Below are positions 1 to 10,813 of a DNA stretch of 64,000 nucleotides, piece by piece. Position numbers and translations under genes: made by a program. How positions within the stretch are numbered: the stretch's first letter is position 1; the number at the start of each line of letters is the position of its first letter. Below the pieces are notes generated by a model. That model was not told the origin of the DNA. It made no database searches and worked only from the letters and a program-made list of their open reading frames with translations. Location: the NCBI GenBank assembly GCA_029561145.1, contig JAKQJM010000034.1:37033-101032 (forward strand), given 5' to 3'. The stretch comes from Pseudomonadota bacterium (GTDB lineage Bacteria > Pseudomonadota > Gammaproteobacteria > Xanthomonadales > Rhodanobacteraceae).

Positions 1-441
1 TCCGACAATGTCGACTGGCTGATCTGGCTCGATGGGCCCGCACCCGAGGCACTGACGCCGTGGATCACGCGCGGCGGGCGCGTGCTGCAGGTCGCGACCG
101 CGCCGGACGTCGGCGAAATCGTCTGGCGGGATGAGGACGGCGCGCCGATTGCCGGTGACCGTCGTATCGGCTCGGGTCACCTCGTCAGCCTGCTGCGACC
201 GTTGTCGCCGGGCGAGCTGCCAGGCCTGCTCGATGCCGATTTTCCTGGGCGCCTGCGGGCCTTGTTCGAAGACAAGCCGCCGCCACCGACGCTCGCGCCT
301 GCCGGCAGCGCGCAGCCACTGCACGTCGAGCGGCAGCGCCAACCGTCGCAAACCAGCCTGATCGCCTTGCTCGGACTGCTTGCAGCGGTCCTTTTCCTGA
401 TCGAGCGGCTCCTCGCCACGCGTCGGCGGAGCGCGCCATGA
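1..441 (+). CDS. BatA-like membrane protein, C-terminal part (5' end outside window)
   Basis: Frame 1 is open from base 1 (SDNVDWLIWLDGPAPEAL...), C-terminal TM helix (SLIALLGLLAAVLFLIERLLA); stop overlaps the next gene. Confidence 0.55.
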   Translation, partial: SDNVDWLIWLDGPAPEALTPWITRGGRVLQVATAPDVGEIVWRDEDGAPIAGDRRIGSGHLVSLLRPLSPGELPGLLDADFPGRLRALFEDKPPPPTLAPAGSAQPLHVERQRQPSQTSLIALLGLLAAVLFLIERLLATRRRSAP

Positions 442-2585
442 GTCATCCGGCGATCGGTCGGTTGCAGGGCAGGCTGCGGCGGCGCTGGATCGCGCAGTTC
501 GCCCTGTCGACCCTGCCGCTGCTGATCGCGCTTTTCGCGCTGGTTTCGCGGATCGCGACAGCGCAGGTCGCCATCGCGTTCGCCGGTATCGCGGCGGTCA
601 TCCTGGTCGTGTTCGCGAGTCGCCACCTGCGTGCGATCACGCCCGGCATGATCGTGCGCAGGCTCGATGCCGGCACGGTCACGCTCGAAGACAGCGCCGA
701 TCTGCTGCTGCGCACGCCCGACGATCTCGATGGCCTGGCCCACTTGCAGCGTGAGCGAGTCGCGGCTCGGCTTGATCTCGCCGCGCTGCCCGAACTGCGC
801 GATCCCTGGCCATGGCGACGCATCCTGATCGGTGTGCTGCTGGCGATCGCGACTGCGGTGATTCCGCTCCCCACGAAGAACCCGCCGGCCACACAGCCTC
901 CAGCGACAGTCGCCACAGGCGCAGACGCAAATAAGATCGAGCAGACGACCCTGGTTTCCGCCCGCCTAGACATCAAGGCGCCGGGCTACACCGGGCTGCC
1001 GGAGCGTGTCGAGGCCGTACTCGACACCCAACTCGCCGAAGGATCGGTCGCACGCTGGCAGTTGCGCCTCGATCCGCCACCCGGCGCGGTGAGCCTGCGC
1101 TTCCTCGATGGTTCGCTGCTTGCGCTGAAGGAGGATGCCGGGACCTGGCAGGGCGAACGCCGCATTGATGCGTCGATGCTCTATCGCCTTGAAGTCGAGG
1201 GTGCTGCGCCGCTCGCCGACGATCGTCTGCATCGCCTCGACGTGATCGTCGATCTCGCGCCGGAGATACGCGTCAACGCGCCGGACAAGACCCTGAGCGT
1301 GCTCGACAGCGACCAGAAATCGTGGTCGCTCGACTTCGAGGTCAGCGATGACTATGGCGTCGTCGATGCGCAGCTCGCGATGACCCTGGCCCAGGGCAGT
1401 GGCGAGCAGGTCACGGTCAGCGAGCGCAGCCTGCGCCTGCAAGCCGATGCGGGTGGCGATCCGCGCCAGCGACGTTATCGTCGTCGACTTGATCTCGCCG
1501 AGCTGGGCTTCGTCGCCGGCGACGACCTGATCGTGCGCCTGCTCGTCCATGACAATCGCAGGCCCGCCGCAAACCTGTCACGCAGTCCGAGTTACATCCT
1601 GCGCTGGCCTGCCGACAACGCGGTCGCGAGCGAAGGCGTCGATGGCATCGTGCAGAAGGTGCTGCCGGCGTATTTCCGCAGCCAGCGCCAGATCATCATC
1701 GACACCGAGGCGCTGATCGCCGAACGCCCACTCCCGGCTGCCGAAAAGTTCCTCGCGCGTTCGGATTCGATTGGCGTCGACCAGAAGATCCTGCGCCTGC
1801 GTTACGGCCAGTTCCTCGGCGAGGAATTCGAATCGGGTGATCGTGGCAAGCCGCCGGCAAAGCAGGACAAGGGTGAACACGATGAGCACGCGTCGCAGCA
1901 GGACGCATTGACCTCGGAACACGATCACGAGGTTGCCGGCGGGGGCGCGCCGGTGTTCGGCAGCGCGACCGACGTGTTGAGCGAATACGGACACACCCAT
2001 GACCACGCCGAGGCAGCGACCCTGCTCGATCCCGAGACAAGGAAGATCCTCAAGGCCGCACTGGCGGAAATGTGGCAGGCGGAGCTGCATCTTCGCCAGG
2101 CGGACCCGACCGCCGCCTTGCCCTACGAAAATCGCGCGCTGCTCCTGATCAAGCAGGTCCAGCAATCGACACGCATCTATCTTGCCCGGGTCGGGCTCGA
2201 ACTGCCGCCGGTCGATGAGAGTCGCCGCCTCTCCGGTGAACGCAAGGATCTGCGCGATCCACGCGGACCGCTCCGCGCGGCGAGCCTTGAGCATGCCCCG
2301 ATTGGCGAGGTCTACCAGGCCTTGCTCGCTGGCGCGCCCGCCGATCTCGGATCGTTCGAGACCTGGTTGCGTGCGCATGACAAGAACATTCCCGATGCGC
2401 TCGGCGTGCTTGCGGCGATCGATGTCCTGCGTCGTGATCCGGATTGCGCCGGATGTCGCGAGCGCCTGCTCGACGTGTTGTGGCCCCTCGTGCCGACACC
2501 ACCGGCCGCAGTGCGCATGCGCGCGCGTCCCGACGAGATCGGCCGGCACTACCTCGATGCATTGGGCAAGGAGGGGCGACCATGA
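438..2585 (+). CDS. DUF4175-like large membrane protein
   Basis: 715-aa ORF with N-terminal TM helices, long extracytoplasmic region and His-rich stretch; overlaps neighbours on both sides. Confidence 0.6.
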   Translation: MSHPAIGRLQGRLRRRWIAQFALSTLPLLIALFALVSRIATAQVAIAFAGIAAVILVVFASRHLRAITPGMIVRRLDAGTVTLEDSADLLLRTPDDLDGLAHLQRERVAARLDLAALPELRDPWPWRRILIGVLLAIATAVIPLPTKNPPATQPPATVATGADANKIEQTTLVSARLDIKAPGYTGLPERVEAVLDTQLAEGSVARWQLRLDPPPGAVSLRFLDGSLLALKEDAGTWQGERRIDASMLYRLEVEGAAPLADDRLHRLDVIVDLAPEIRVNAPDKTLSVLDSDQKSWSLDFEVSDDYGVVDAQLAMTLAQGSGEQVTVSERSLRLQADAGGDPRQRRYRRRLDLAELGFVAGDDLIVRLLVHDNRRPAANLSRSPSYILRWPADNAVASEGVDGIVQKVLPAYFRSQRQIIIDTEALIAERPLPAAEKFLARSDSIGVDQKILRLRYGQFLGEEFESGDRGKPPAKQDKGEHDEHASQQDALTSEHDHEVAGGGAPVFGSATDVLSEYGHTHDHAEAATLLDPETRKILKAALAEMWQAELHLRQADPTAALPYENRALLLIKQVQQSTRIYLARVGLELPPVDESRRLSGERKDLRDPRGPLRAASLEHAPIGEVYQALLAGAPADLGSFETWLRAHDKNIPDALGVLAAIDVLRRDPDCAGCRERLLDVLWPLVPTPPAAVRMRARPDEIGRHYLDALGKEGRP

Positions 2586-4294
2586 CGCTCGCACTGGCCA
2601 CCATGCTCGTGCTCGCGCTGGCCGCCATGCTCGGCACGTGGCGCGTGATCACGGGGCGGCAGCGCTGGCGCTGGCCGCGCATGCTTGGCCAATGGCTGAT
2701 GGCAGGCCTGCTTTTCCTGCTGCTGTTCCCGCCGACCATTCCGCACAGCGCACAGACGATGCGCGTGCTGACGCCCGGTTCGAGCGATGTGCAGATCCAC
2801 GCGCCGAAACCCGGCGTGATCGGCGTGGTGCTGCCGGGTGTCGTTGCAAATTCGCCGATGTTCGAATCCGTGCCCGACCTCGCCACCGCATTGCGCCGCC
2901 ATCCGCGGGTCAATCGATTGGAGATCGTCGGCGACGGCCTGCCCGCACGCGATCGCGAATCGGTATCGGACCTTGCGCTGGATTTCGAACGAGGGCCCGA
3001 TCCTGTCGGCATCATCGGACTGGATGTGCCCTACGACGTGGGTGCCGGCACGTGGTGGTCGCTGCGCGGCAAAGTCGCTGGCGTGCCCGGCGCGCGACTT
3101 GAGCTGCGCGATCGCTCCGGTGCGGTCGTGTCGACAGCCAGCATGGATCCACAGGGCCTGTTCCGCTTTTCGATCCTGGCCAGATCGGCGGGCGAAGCCG
3201 TGTATCGGCTGCGCCTGCTCGGCGCCGGTGATGCCATGATCGAGGACGTGCCGATCGCCACGCGTGTGCGGAAAGGAGAGTCGTTGCGCAGCATCGTCGT
3301 GGCCGGAGCGCCCGACGCCGAACTCAAGTACTTGCGTCGCTGGGCGATCGATGCCGGTCATGCGTTCTCGACCCGGATCGCGTTGAGTCCGGGCATCGAA
3401 CAGCAACAGGATGTCGTGACGCTCGATGCGAAGAGCCTGTCCGAAGCCGACCTGCTGATCGTCGATGAACGCTCATGGGCCGGGTTTTCCCGATCGACCA
3501 AGGCATTGATCGGCGATGCCGTCGCGAATGGCCTCGGACTGATCCTGCGCGTGACCGGCGCGCTGCCGAAAGGCGTCGCTTCGGATTGGGCGGGTTTCGG
3601 ATTCAAATCCAGCGTTGCGGACACCGCGCAATCCGTGACCATCGCCAATGAATTCGGCAACGGCGCAGGCGAGGCGAGCCTTTCCCGCGTACCGCTGCGG
3701 ATCGACGCCGACGACGCGGTTGTCCTGCTGTCGGCGACCGACGGCAGTCCACTCGCGCTGTGGCGGGCCGTGGGACAAGGGCGCGTGGCGCTGTGGATGC
3801 CGGTTGACACCTATCGCATCCAGCTTGGCGGAGACAGTGCCCGTCACGGCTCGCTCTGGAGCCGCCTGTTTTCGACGGCGGCGCGAGCGCATGCCGAACG
3901 CGCGCCCGGATTGCCGCACGACGCGCGCGTCGGCCAGCGCAGCGTGATCTGCGGGCTCTCCGCTCCGGCTGCGATCGAGCATGGCGCGCAGCCGCGCGTC
4001 GAACTGTCGATCGTTCCCGGGGCATCCGGTTGCGCAGCGTGGTGGCCATCCGCTGCGGGATGGCAGTACCTGTCCGATGCCCGTGGTCGATGGCCCATCC
4101 ACGTTCTTGCCGAGGATGAGGCAGTGAACGTCCTGCGTGCGCAGAATCGCGACGCCACCGCAGAGCTCGTAGGCAACTCCGCGTCGGAGCGCGAACCGCG
4201 AGCCGACATGCCGCGCTGGCCGCTGTTCCTGCTCTGGCTCGCGATCAGCGCGCTGTTCTGGTGGATCGAACGCCGTTCGGCCAGCGCTTCCTGA
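2582..4294 (+). CDS. Membrane protein of the BatA/DUF4175-type cluster
   Basis: ATG at 2582 overlaps upstream stop (ATGA); N-terminal TM helices and C-terminal TM (WPLFLLWLAISALFWWIERR). Confidence 0.6.
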   Translation: MTLALATMLVLALAAMLGTWRVITGRQRWRWPRMLGQWLMAGLLFLLLFPPTIPHSAQTMRVLTPGSSDVQIHAPKPGVIGVVLPGVVANSPMFESVPDLATALRRHPRVNRLEIVGDGLPARDRESVSDLALDFERGPDPVGIIGLDVPYDVGAGTWWSLRGKVAGVPGARLELRDRSGAVVSTASMDPQGLFRFSILARSAGEAVYRLRLLGAGDAMIEDVPIATRVRKGESLRSIVVAGAPDAELKYLRRWAIDAGHAFSTRIALSPGIEQQQDVVTLDAKSLSEADLLIVDERSWAGFSRSTKALIGDAVANGLGLILRVTGALPKGVASDWAGFGFKSSVADTAQSVTIANEFGNGAGEASLSRVPLRIDADDAVVLLSATDGSPLALWRAVGQGRVALWMPVDTYRIQLGGDSARHGSLWSRLFSTAARAHAERAPGLPHDARVGQRSVICGLSAPAAIEHGAQPRVELSIVPGASGCAAWWPSAAGWQYLSDARGRWPIHVLAEDEAVNVLRAQNRDATAELVGNSASEREPRADMPRWPLFLLWLAISALFWWIERRSASAS

Positions 4295-4300
4295 TCAGTT

Positions 4301-5225
4301 TCAGGCCTGTGGATCGGCCTTGCCGATGCCGGCGACGAGGTTGTGCTCCCGCGCCATGCGCGATTCGCGTCGCGCGATATACAAGCTCGCACCAATCACG
4401 ATCGCTGCACCGATCGCGGTGTAACGATCGATCGTTTCATCGAACAGCAGCCAGGCGAGCATGCCGACCACGAGGAACTGCAGATAGCTCAAGGGCGCCA
4501 GCGCCGAGGCTTCGGCCATCCTGAGGGCGCGCGTCCAGCAGTAGTGACCACTGGTGCCGAGCGCACCCGAGAGGATCAGCCAGGGCCAGATGTCCGCATC
4601 GGGCCAGCGCCAGACCGTCAACGCGGCAGGCAGGCTCAGCGGTACCCAGAGCAGGGTGGTCAGCAGCACGATGCGATCGGGTGGATCGGTGCGCGACAGG
4701 TACTTGATGCTGATCGTGACCATGCCGCTGATGGCCGCTGCGAGCAGGGCTATCAGTGTGGCCGAACTGAAATCCGCGGCGGTCGGACGGACGATCACGA
4801 TGACGCCGATGAACCCTGCTATCACGGCGCTCCAGCGCCGCATGCGGACGATCTCGCCGAGCACGAGCACCGCACCGATCGTCACGAACAACGGGGTCGA
4901 GTAGGAGAGGGCGACCGCCTGGGCCAGCGGCAGATGCACGAGCGCCCAGAACCCGCAGACCATCGACACGGTGCCGGCCGCACAGCGCACCAGATAGAAG
5001 CCGAGCCGCCGCGTGCGCAGGATCTCGATGCCGTGGACGCGCAACAGGGGCAGGGCGAAAAGCGCACCGAAAAAACAGCGGAAGAAGGCGATCTCGAACG
5101 GATGCTGCTGCTTCGATGCGAAGCGGATCGCCACAGCCATCATGCCGAACAGGGTGGCGCTTCCGGCCATCAGCAATGCGGCGCGCGGCGGAAGCGCGGA
5201 CGGCACGCTGATCGGGCTGTTCATT
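4301..5225 (-). CDS. EamA/DMT family transporter
   Basis: Multi-TM protein MNSPISVPSALPPRAALLMAGSATLFGMMAVAIRFASK..., EamA-like repeats; alternative start further upstream at about 5258. Confidence 0.75.
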
Positions 5226-5331
5226 GCAGAAGGGGGCACCTCTGGGCGGTCGGGCATTGTACATCGTGCCCCTGTATTCACCGGATCGACTCGATTAGTC
5301 TGATGGACTGTGTTCAGGCGGAATCTGCTGC

Positions 5332-6111
5332 ATGACCTCCGATCCCGATTTTGTCGTCGCGATTCCGGCCCGGCATGGTTCGACCCGCCTGCCGGGCAAG
5401 CCGTTGCTGCCGCTCGCCGGTGTGCCGATGATCGTGCATGTGGCCCTTCGTGCCTTGCGCGCCGGTGCGCGCGAAGTTGTCGTTGCGACGGATGACCAGC
5501 GCATCGTCGACGCGCTGGAAGGCAGTGGCGTCGCGGTATGCCTGACCCGCTCCGACCATGCCTCGGGTTCCGATCGCCTGGCCGAAGTCGTCGGTCTGCG
5601 CGCCTGGCCCGAAGACTGCATCGTGGTGAACCTGCAAGGCGACGAGCCACTCGCCCCGGCGAGCGGCATCCGCGCGGTGGCAATGGCCCTGGCAGCCAGT
5701 CCGGCACCGATGGCGACGCTGGCCACCCCGCTGCTGTCCACCGAGGAACTGTTCGATCCGAACTGCGTCAAGCTCGTGCGCAGGCTCGACGGCCATGCGC
5801 TCTATTTCAGCCGTGCCCCCGTGCCGTGGGCACGCGATGCGCTTGCGGTGGATCGGCAGCGGCTGCCGCCGGATACCTCGTTCCTTCGCCATGTCGGCAT
5901 CTATGCCTACCGGGCGGGGTTCCTTGCCCAGCTCGCCAGGTTGCCGCGTACGCCGCTCGAAGTCGCCGAGTCGCTCGAACAATTGCGAGCGCTCGAACAC
6001 GGTCATGACATCGCCGTCGCGATCGCGCCCGAGCCCTTTCCTGCAGGTGTCGATACGCCAGCGGACCTGGTTCGCGTCAAACGGATCCTGGCGGCAAGCG
6101 CCGACCGGTGA
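5332..6111 (+). CDS. kdsB: 3-deoxy-manno-octulosonate cytidylyltransferase
   Basis: FVVAIPARHGSTRLPGKPLLPLAGVPMI...VVNLQGDEP: KdsB signature. Confidence 0.93.
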   Translation: MTSDPDFVVAIPARHGSTRLPGKPLLPLAGVPMIVHVALRALRAGAREVVVATDDQRIVDALEGSGVAVCLTRSDHASGSDRLAEVVGLRAWPEDCIVVNLQGDEPLAPASGIRAVAMALAASPAPMATLATPLLSTEELFDPNCVKLVRRLDGHALYFSRAPVPWARDALAVDRQRLPPDTSFLRHVGIYAYRAGFLAQLARLPRTPLEVAESLEQLRALEHGHDIAVAIAPEPFPAGVDTPADLVRVKRILAASADR

Positions 6112-6566
6112 GGATGTTGTTCGTGTGCATGGGCAATATCTGTCGATCGCCGACGGTCGAAGCGGTCGCGCGGGTCGAGTTCGCGCGTGCCGGCCTCGAC
6201 ATTGAAGTCGCTTCGGCAGGTACCGAGGGTTTCCACGTCGGCAACCCCGCCGATCGTCGTTCGATCGCGATGGCCGAGGCGAATGGCTATCCGCTCGGCG
6301 CGCATCGGGCGCGCCAGGTCTGCGCCGCGGATTTCTCGCGTTTCGATCACCTGCTGGTCATGGATCGGACCAACGAAGCGACCTTGTTGCGCCGGACTCC
6401 AGCGGAAGCACGACAGCGTGTGGCGCTGTTTCTTCCGTTCGTCGGAATTTCCGAACCTGTCGAACTGCCCGATCCGTATTACGGTCGAACCCGTGACTTC
6501 CAGCTTGCCCTCGACCTGGCTCGCGATGGCATCATGGCGTTCACCCGGCGTTTTGTCGGGTCATAA
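6108..6566 (+). CDS. Low molecular weight protein tyrosine phosphatase
   Basis: LFVCMGNICRSPT P-loop and C-terminal DPYYG; GTG start overlaps kdsB stop. Confidence 0.88.
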   Translation: MRMLFVCMGNICRSPTVEAVARVEFARAGLDIEVASAGTEGFHVGNPADRRSIAMAEANGYPLGAHRARQVCAADFSRFDHLLVMDRTNEATLLRRTPAEARQRVALFLPFVGISEPVELPDPYYGRTRDFQLALDLARDGIMAFTRRFVGS

Positions 6567-6632
6567 TCGTCTCCGTCCGGCGGAACATGTAGGGCCGGCC
6601 GATACAGGACCTGGATCGCAAGAGGGAATCGG

Positions 6633-8057
6633 ATGGACTCGCGTTCGCCAGCGCCGGAGTTTCCGGCAGGACTCGATTGGGTCAACGTCAGTGAGGCACC
6701 GATGCTTTCGGGCCTGCGCGGGCGCGTCGTTCTGATCTGGTTCTGGAGCTACGACAACGTCCACTGCTGGAATCTGCTGCCCGATCTCGCCTACCTCGAG
6801 AGTCGCTATCACGACGGCTTGACCGTGATCGGCATCCACACCCCGAAATATCCGCACCAGCATGAATCCGGTGCCGTGCTCAAGGCGGTCAACCGCCTGC
6901 AGATCCGTCATCCGGTCGCGAACGACAAGGATTTCGCGCTGTGGCAGCACTACGCAATCGATGCCTGGCCCAGCGCGGTCCTGATCGATGCAGAAGGCCA
7001 GATTGCCGCCGTGGTCCCGGGTGAGGGACGCCGCCAGGATCTCGTCGAGCAGATCGGTCACCTGCTCGATGAAGCAGCCGAACGCGACCTGCGTGAGTAC
7101 GATGCGGCAACGCCCGCCGCGCGACCGGAGCCGCGCCTGCCCCTGCTGTTTCCGGGCAAGCTGCTCGCCACCGACACGCTGCTGTATGTCGCCGACAGCG
7201 GCCACCACCGCGTGCTCGAGTGCAATCACGATGGCCGCATCCTGCGCCAGTTCGGTTCGGCCGATCCGGGCTACTGGAACGGGCGCAATGAGGAATGCGG
7301 TTTTCGCGACCCGCAGGGTCTCGCCCTGCGCGACGATTTTCTCTTCGTCGCCGATCGCGGCAATCATGCGGTTCGTCGCATCCGCCTCTACGGCGGCGAC
7401 GTCGAAACGGTGCTCGGTACGGGCGAACCCGGTCGACTGCGCCCGCATGCTGCGATAGCCACGGAAACGCCGATCGGCAATCCGACCGGGCTAGCCGTGA
7501 TTGCCGACAAGCTCTATGTCACATCGGCCAGCCAGAACCAGATCTGGGAACTCGATCTGGGCAGGGGGCGTGTCGGCATGCTTGCCGGAACCGGGAAATT
7601 CGAGCTGCAGGACGGGCTTTCGCTCGAGGCGAGCTTTGCCCAGCCCAGCGGCATCGCACCGAGTGGGCTGCAGTTGCTGGTCGTCGATTCGGCATCATCG
7701 GCCGTGCGCCTGGTGCGCCTCAACGATGGTCGCGTGACCACCCTCGTCGGCACCGGTCTTTACGAATTCGGTGATGCCCCCGGCACGCGCGAGACGGCGC
7801 GACTGCAGAATCCGCTCGACATCGCGATGGACCCGCGCGGCATCATCTTCGTCGCCGACAGCTACAACGGCAAGATCAAGGCATTGAGCCTCAAGAGCGG
7901 AGCCGTGCGTGCCCTCAATCTCAACTACCGCCTGGTCGAGCCGGGCGGACTGTCGATCGCCGCCGGCGCGCTCTGGATCGCCAATACCAATGTGCACGAG
8001 GTCGTCCGCATCGATCTTTCGAGCGGCGTCGGCAAGCGCGTACCGATCGGCGAATAG
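6633..8057 (+). CDS. Thioredoxin-like / NHL-repeat protein
   Basis: Thioredoxin-like N-terminus (VVLIWFWSYDNVHCWNLLPDLAYLE) and NHL-type repeats (LYVADSGHHRVLE, LFVADRGNHAVRRI). Confidence 0.75.
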   Translation: MDSRSPAPEFPAGLDWVNVSEAPMLSGLRGRVVLIWFWSYDNVHCWNLLPDLAYLESRYHDGLTVIGIHTPKYPHQHESGAVLKAVNRLQIRHPVANDKDFALWQHYAIDAWPSAVLIDAEGQIAAVVPGEGRRQDLVEQIGHLLDEAAERDLREYDAATPAARPEPRLPLLFPGKLLATDTLLYVADSGHHRVLECNHDGRILRQFGSADPGYWNGRNEECGFRDPQGLALRDDFLFVADRGNHAVRRIRLYGGDVETVLGTGEPGRLRPHAAIATETPIGNPTGLAVIADKLYVTSASQNQIWELDLGRGRVGMLAGTGKFELQDGLSLEASFAQPSGIAPSGLQLLVVDSASSAVRLVRLNDGRVTTLVGTGLYEFGDAPGTRETARLQNPLDIAMDPRGIIFVADSYNGKIKALSLKSGAVRALNLNYRLVEPGGLSIAAGALWIANTNVHEVVRIDLSSGVGKRVPIGE

Positions 8058-8138
8058 ACGCGCTGCCTCCAAGGGTTCGGAATTCATCGGCGGACACGAC
8101 GGTTCCCGATTTCCGGTTTCCACGCCACAATCGAAACC

Positions 8139-9956
8139 ATGCAGGATGATCCCCCGTTCGATGGCAAGGCGTTTGTCGCCAACCTGAGCAGTGCGCCCGG
8201 CGTCTATCGCATGCTCAGCGTGGCCGGCGACCTGCTCTATGTCGGCAAGGCCGGCAACCTCCGCAAGCGGGTCGGCAGCTATTTCCTGAAGCCGACTCTG
8301 CAGCCGCGCATCGCCGCGATGGTCGCGCAGATCGCGCGGATCGAGATCACGCTGACGCGCACCGAAGCCGAAGCCCTGCTGCTCGAAGCGCAACTGATCA
8401 AGAACCTGCGTCCGCGCTACAACATCCTGCTTCGCGACGACAAGAGTTATCCGTACATCCACCTGACGCCCGGCGACTATCCGCGGCTGGCCTTTCATCG
8501 GGGTGCCCGCAATGGCGGTGGTCGCTACTTCGGCCCCTATCCGAGCGCGATTTCGGTACGCGAGACGCTCAGCCTGCTGCAAAAGCTCTTCCGCATCCGC
8601 AATTGCGACGACAGTTATTTCAAGAACCGTTCGCGTCCCTGCCTGCAGCATCAGATCGGCCGGTGCAGCGCGCCTTGCGTCGATTTCATTTCGGCCGTGG
8701 ACTACCAGGCCAGCGTACGTCACGCCGCGATGTTCCTCGAAGGCAAGAGCAATGCCCTGCTCGACGAACTGATCGCGCAGATGGAGCAGGCCAGCGTGAA
8801 CCTCGATTTCGAGCGTGCGGCGCTGATGCGCGACCGCATCGCTGCCGTGAAGAAAGTGCAGGCCCGGCATTACGTGCATGGGGCGGGGCGCGACATGGAC
8901 ATCCTCGCCTGCTCGATCGCCAACGGCATCGCCTGCGTCAGCGTGATGTTCTTCCGCGAAGGCAACAGTCTCGGTTCGCGCGATTTCTATCCGCGCCTTG
9001 GCCTGGACGACGATGAATCCGCCGTGATCGGTTCCTTCCTCGGCCAGTACTACCTCGAACGACCGGTACCGGTCGAACTGATCCTGAGCCATGCTCCCGA
9101 GGGAATCGATGTTCTCACCGAAGCCTTGAGCGAACATGCCGGGCACAAGGTCGAACTGAAGACCTCGGTACGAGCCGACCGGGCGCGTTTCCTCGAGATG
9201 GCCGTGACCAACGCGGCTGCAGCGCTGGCCGCGCGACTGGCCAGCCGCCAGACCCTGCTCAAGCGATTCGAGGCCCTGCGTGACCTGCTCGGGCTCGACG
9301 AACTGCCGCAACGCATCGAGTGCTTCGACATCAGCCACACGATGGGCGAGGCGACCGTCGCCTCCTGCGTCGTGTTCGGCCCGGAAGGACCCGAGAAATC
9401 ACAATACCGCCGCTTCAACATCACCGGCATCACCGGTGGTGACGATTACGCGGCGATGCATCAGGCGCTTGAACGTCGCTATCGACGCATCCAGGCCGGC
9501 GAGGGGCGATTGCCCGATATCCTGCTCATCGATGGCGGGCTCGGCCAGGTGCGCCAGGCGATCGACGTGCTCGCAACGCTGGGCGTCGAGGGCGTGCGGG
9601 TGGTCGGGGTGGCCAAGGGCGAAGCGCGCAAGGCCGGGCACGAAAGCTTGATCCTCGGCGATTCCGGCCGCAGTTTGTGGCCAGGACCACAATCTCCAGC
9701 GTCGCACCTGATCCAGTCCGTGCGTGACGAGGCACATCGATTTGCCATCACGGGCCACCGCGGACGCCGCGAAAAGGCCCGCGAAGCCTCCAGCCTCGAG
9801 GAGGTGGCCGGCGTCGGCGCCAAGCGCAGGTCCGCCCTGTTACGCCAGTTTGGCGGGCTGGCCGGCGTCACGAGGGCAGGGGTCGAGGAACTCATGCAGG
9901 TCGACGGGATCAATCGTGGGCTTGCCGAACGCATCTACGCCGCACTCCACGGGTAA
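8139..9956 (+). CDS. uvrC: Excinuclease ABC subunit C
   Basis: GIY-YIG-like N-terminus (PGVYRMLSVAGDLLYVGKAGNLRKRV), CLQHQIGRCSAPC, C-terminal HhH. Confidence 0.96.
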   Translation: MQDDPPFDGKAFVANLSSAPGVYRMLSVAGDLLYVGKAGNLRKRVGSYFLKPTLQPRIAAMVAQIARIEITLTRTEAEALLLEAQLIKNLRPRYNILLRDDKSYPYIHLTPGDYPRLAFHRGARNGGGRYFGPYPSAISVRETLSLLQKLFRIRNCDDSYFKNRSRPCLQHQIGRCSAPCVDFISAVDYQASVRHAAMFLEGKSNALLDELIAQMEQASVNLDFERAALMRDRIAAVKKVQARHYVHGAGRDMDILACSIANGIACVSVMFFREGNSLGSRDFYPRLGLDDDESAVIGSFLGQYYLERPVPVELILSHAPEGIDVLTEALSEHAGHKVELKTSVRADRARFLEMAVTNAAAALAARLASRQTLLKRFEALRDLLGLDELPQRIECFDISHTMGEATVASCVVFGPEGPEKSQYRRFNITGITGGDDYAAMHQALERRYRRIQAGEGRLPDILLIDGGLGQVRQAIDVLATLGVEGVRVVGVAKGEARKAGHESLILGDSGRSLWPGPQSPASHLIQSVRDEAHRFAITGHRGRREKAREASSLEEVAGVGAKRRSALLRQFGGLAGVTRAGVEELMQVDGINRGLAERIYAALHG

Positions 9957-9966
9957 ACTCCAGTCA

Positions 9967-10557
9967 ATGCACCTGACCCTTCCGACCATCCTCACCCTGT
10001 TCCGCATCGTCCTTTTGCCGGTGATCGTCATCGTTTTCTACCTGCCGGAATATTTCCCGACGACGCGTAGCTGGTCCAATCTCGCCGCCGCTGGCATCTT
10101 CATCACTGCCGGCATCACCGACTGGCTCGATGGCTGGATCGCGCGCCGCTACAACATGAGTTCGGCCTTCGGTGCCTTTCTCGACCCGGTCGCCGACAAG
10201 CTCATGGTCGCCGTGGCCCTGTTCCTGATCGTCCAGCAGAACCCGAGTGCACTGATGGCCGTCGCCAGTGCCGTCATCGTCGGCCGCGAAATCAGCATCT
10301 CGGCCCTGCGTGAGTGGATGGCCGAGCTCGGCCAGCGCGCTGCGGTCGGTGTCGCCTGGATCGGCAAGTTCAAGACCGTGATGCAGATCGTAGCGATCGT
10401 GGTCTGCCTGCATCAGCGCGATCTGCCCGAGCTGCGCCTGTACCGGATCGGCGAAGGCCTGCTCGTCGTCGCGGCCGTGCTGACGATCTGGTCAGCCTTC
10501 GTCTATGTGCGCGCGGCCTGGCCGATCATGCGCGATGCCGACAGCGGAAAAATCTGA
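9967..10557 (+). CDS. pgsA: CDP-diacylglycerol--glycerol-3-phosphate 3-phosphatidyltransferase
   Basis: MHLTLPTILTLFRIVLLPV; CDP-alcohol phosphatidyltransferase motif DWLDGWIARRYNMSSAFGAFLDPVADK; start trimmed from ORF 9724. Confidence 0.94.
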   Translation: MHLTLPTILTLFRIVLLPVIVIVFYLPEYFPTTRSWSNLAAAGIFITAGITDWLDGWIARRYNMSSAFGAFLDPVADKLMVAVALFLIVQQNPSALMAVASAVIVGREISISALREWMAELGQRAAVGVAWIGKFKTVMQIVAIVVCLHQRDLPELRLYRIGEGLLVVAAVLTIWSAFVYVRAAWPIMRDADSGKI

Positions 10558-10658
10558 GGATTTGCATGCGACCGGTCGCCGCAGCGACGCGTAATCGCCA
10601 TCAATTCGGGCGAGACGGGTTGACACCTGCGGTGCATTCCGTAATATGCGCGTCCCAC

Positions 10659-10734
10659 GCGGGAATAGCTCAGTTGGTAGAGCGCAACCTTGCCAAGGTT
10701 GAGGTCGCGAGTTCGAGCCTCGTTTCCCGCTCCA
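10659..10734 (+). tRNA. tRNA-Gly (anticodon GCC)
   Basis: GCGGGAATAGCTCAGTTGG...TTGCCAA...GTTCGAGCC...TTCCCGCTCCA; complete cloverleaf with encoded CCA. Confidence 0.96.
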
Positions 10735-10813
10735 GTTTGTGCATGACGATCCGGCTTCCAGCAGCGTCGTCGTGAAGATCCACAAGGTCGCAACGCTTGC
10801 ACCGACGGATCAG

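Noticed and set aside
4343-5335. 330-aa plus-strand ORF rich in R/D/E/Q
   Set aside because: Antisense shadow of the EamA transporter; charged composition typical of antisense of hydrophobic TM genes.
7695-9338. 547-aa minus-strand ORF
   Set aside because: Antisense to NHL protein and uvrC; high-GC shadow ORF with no family motif.
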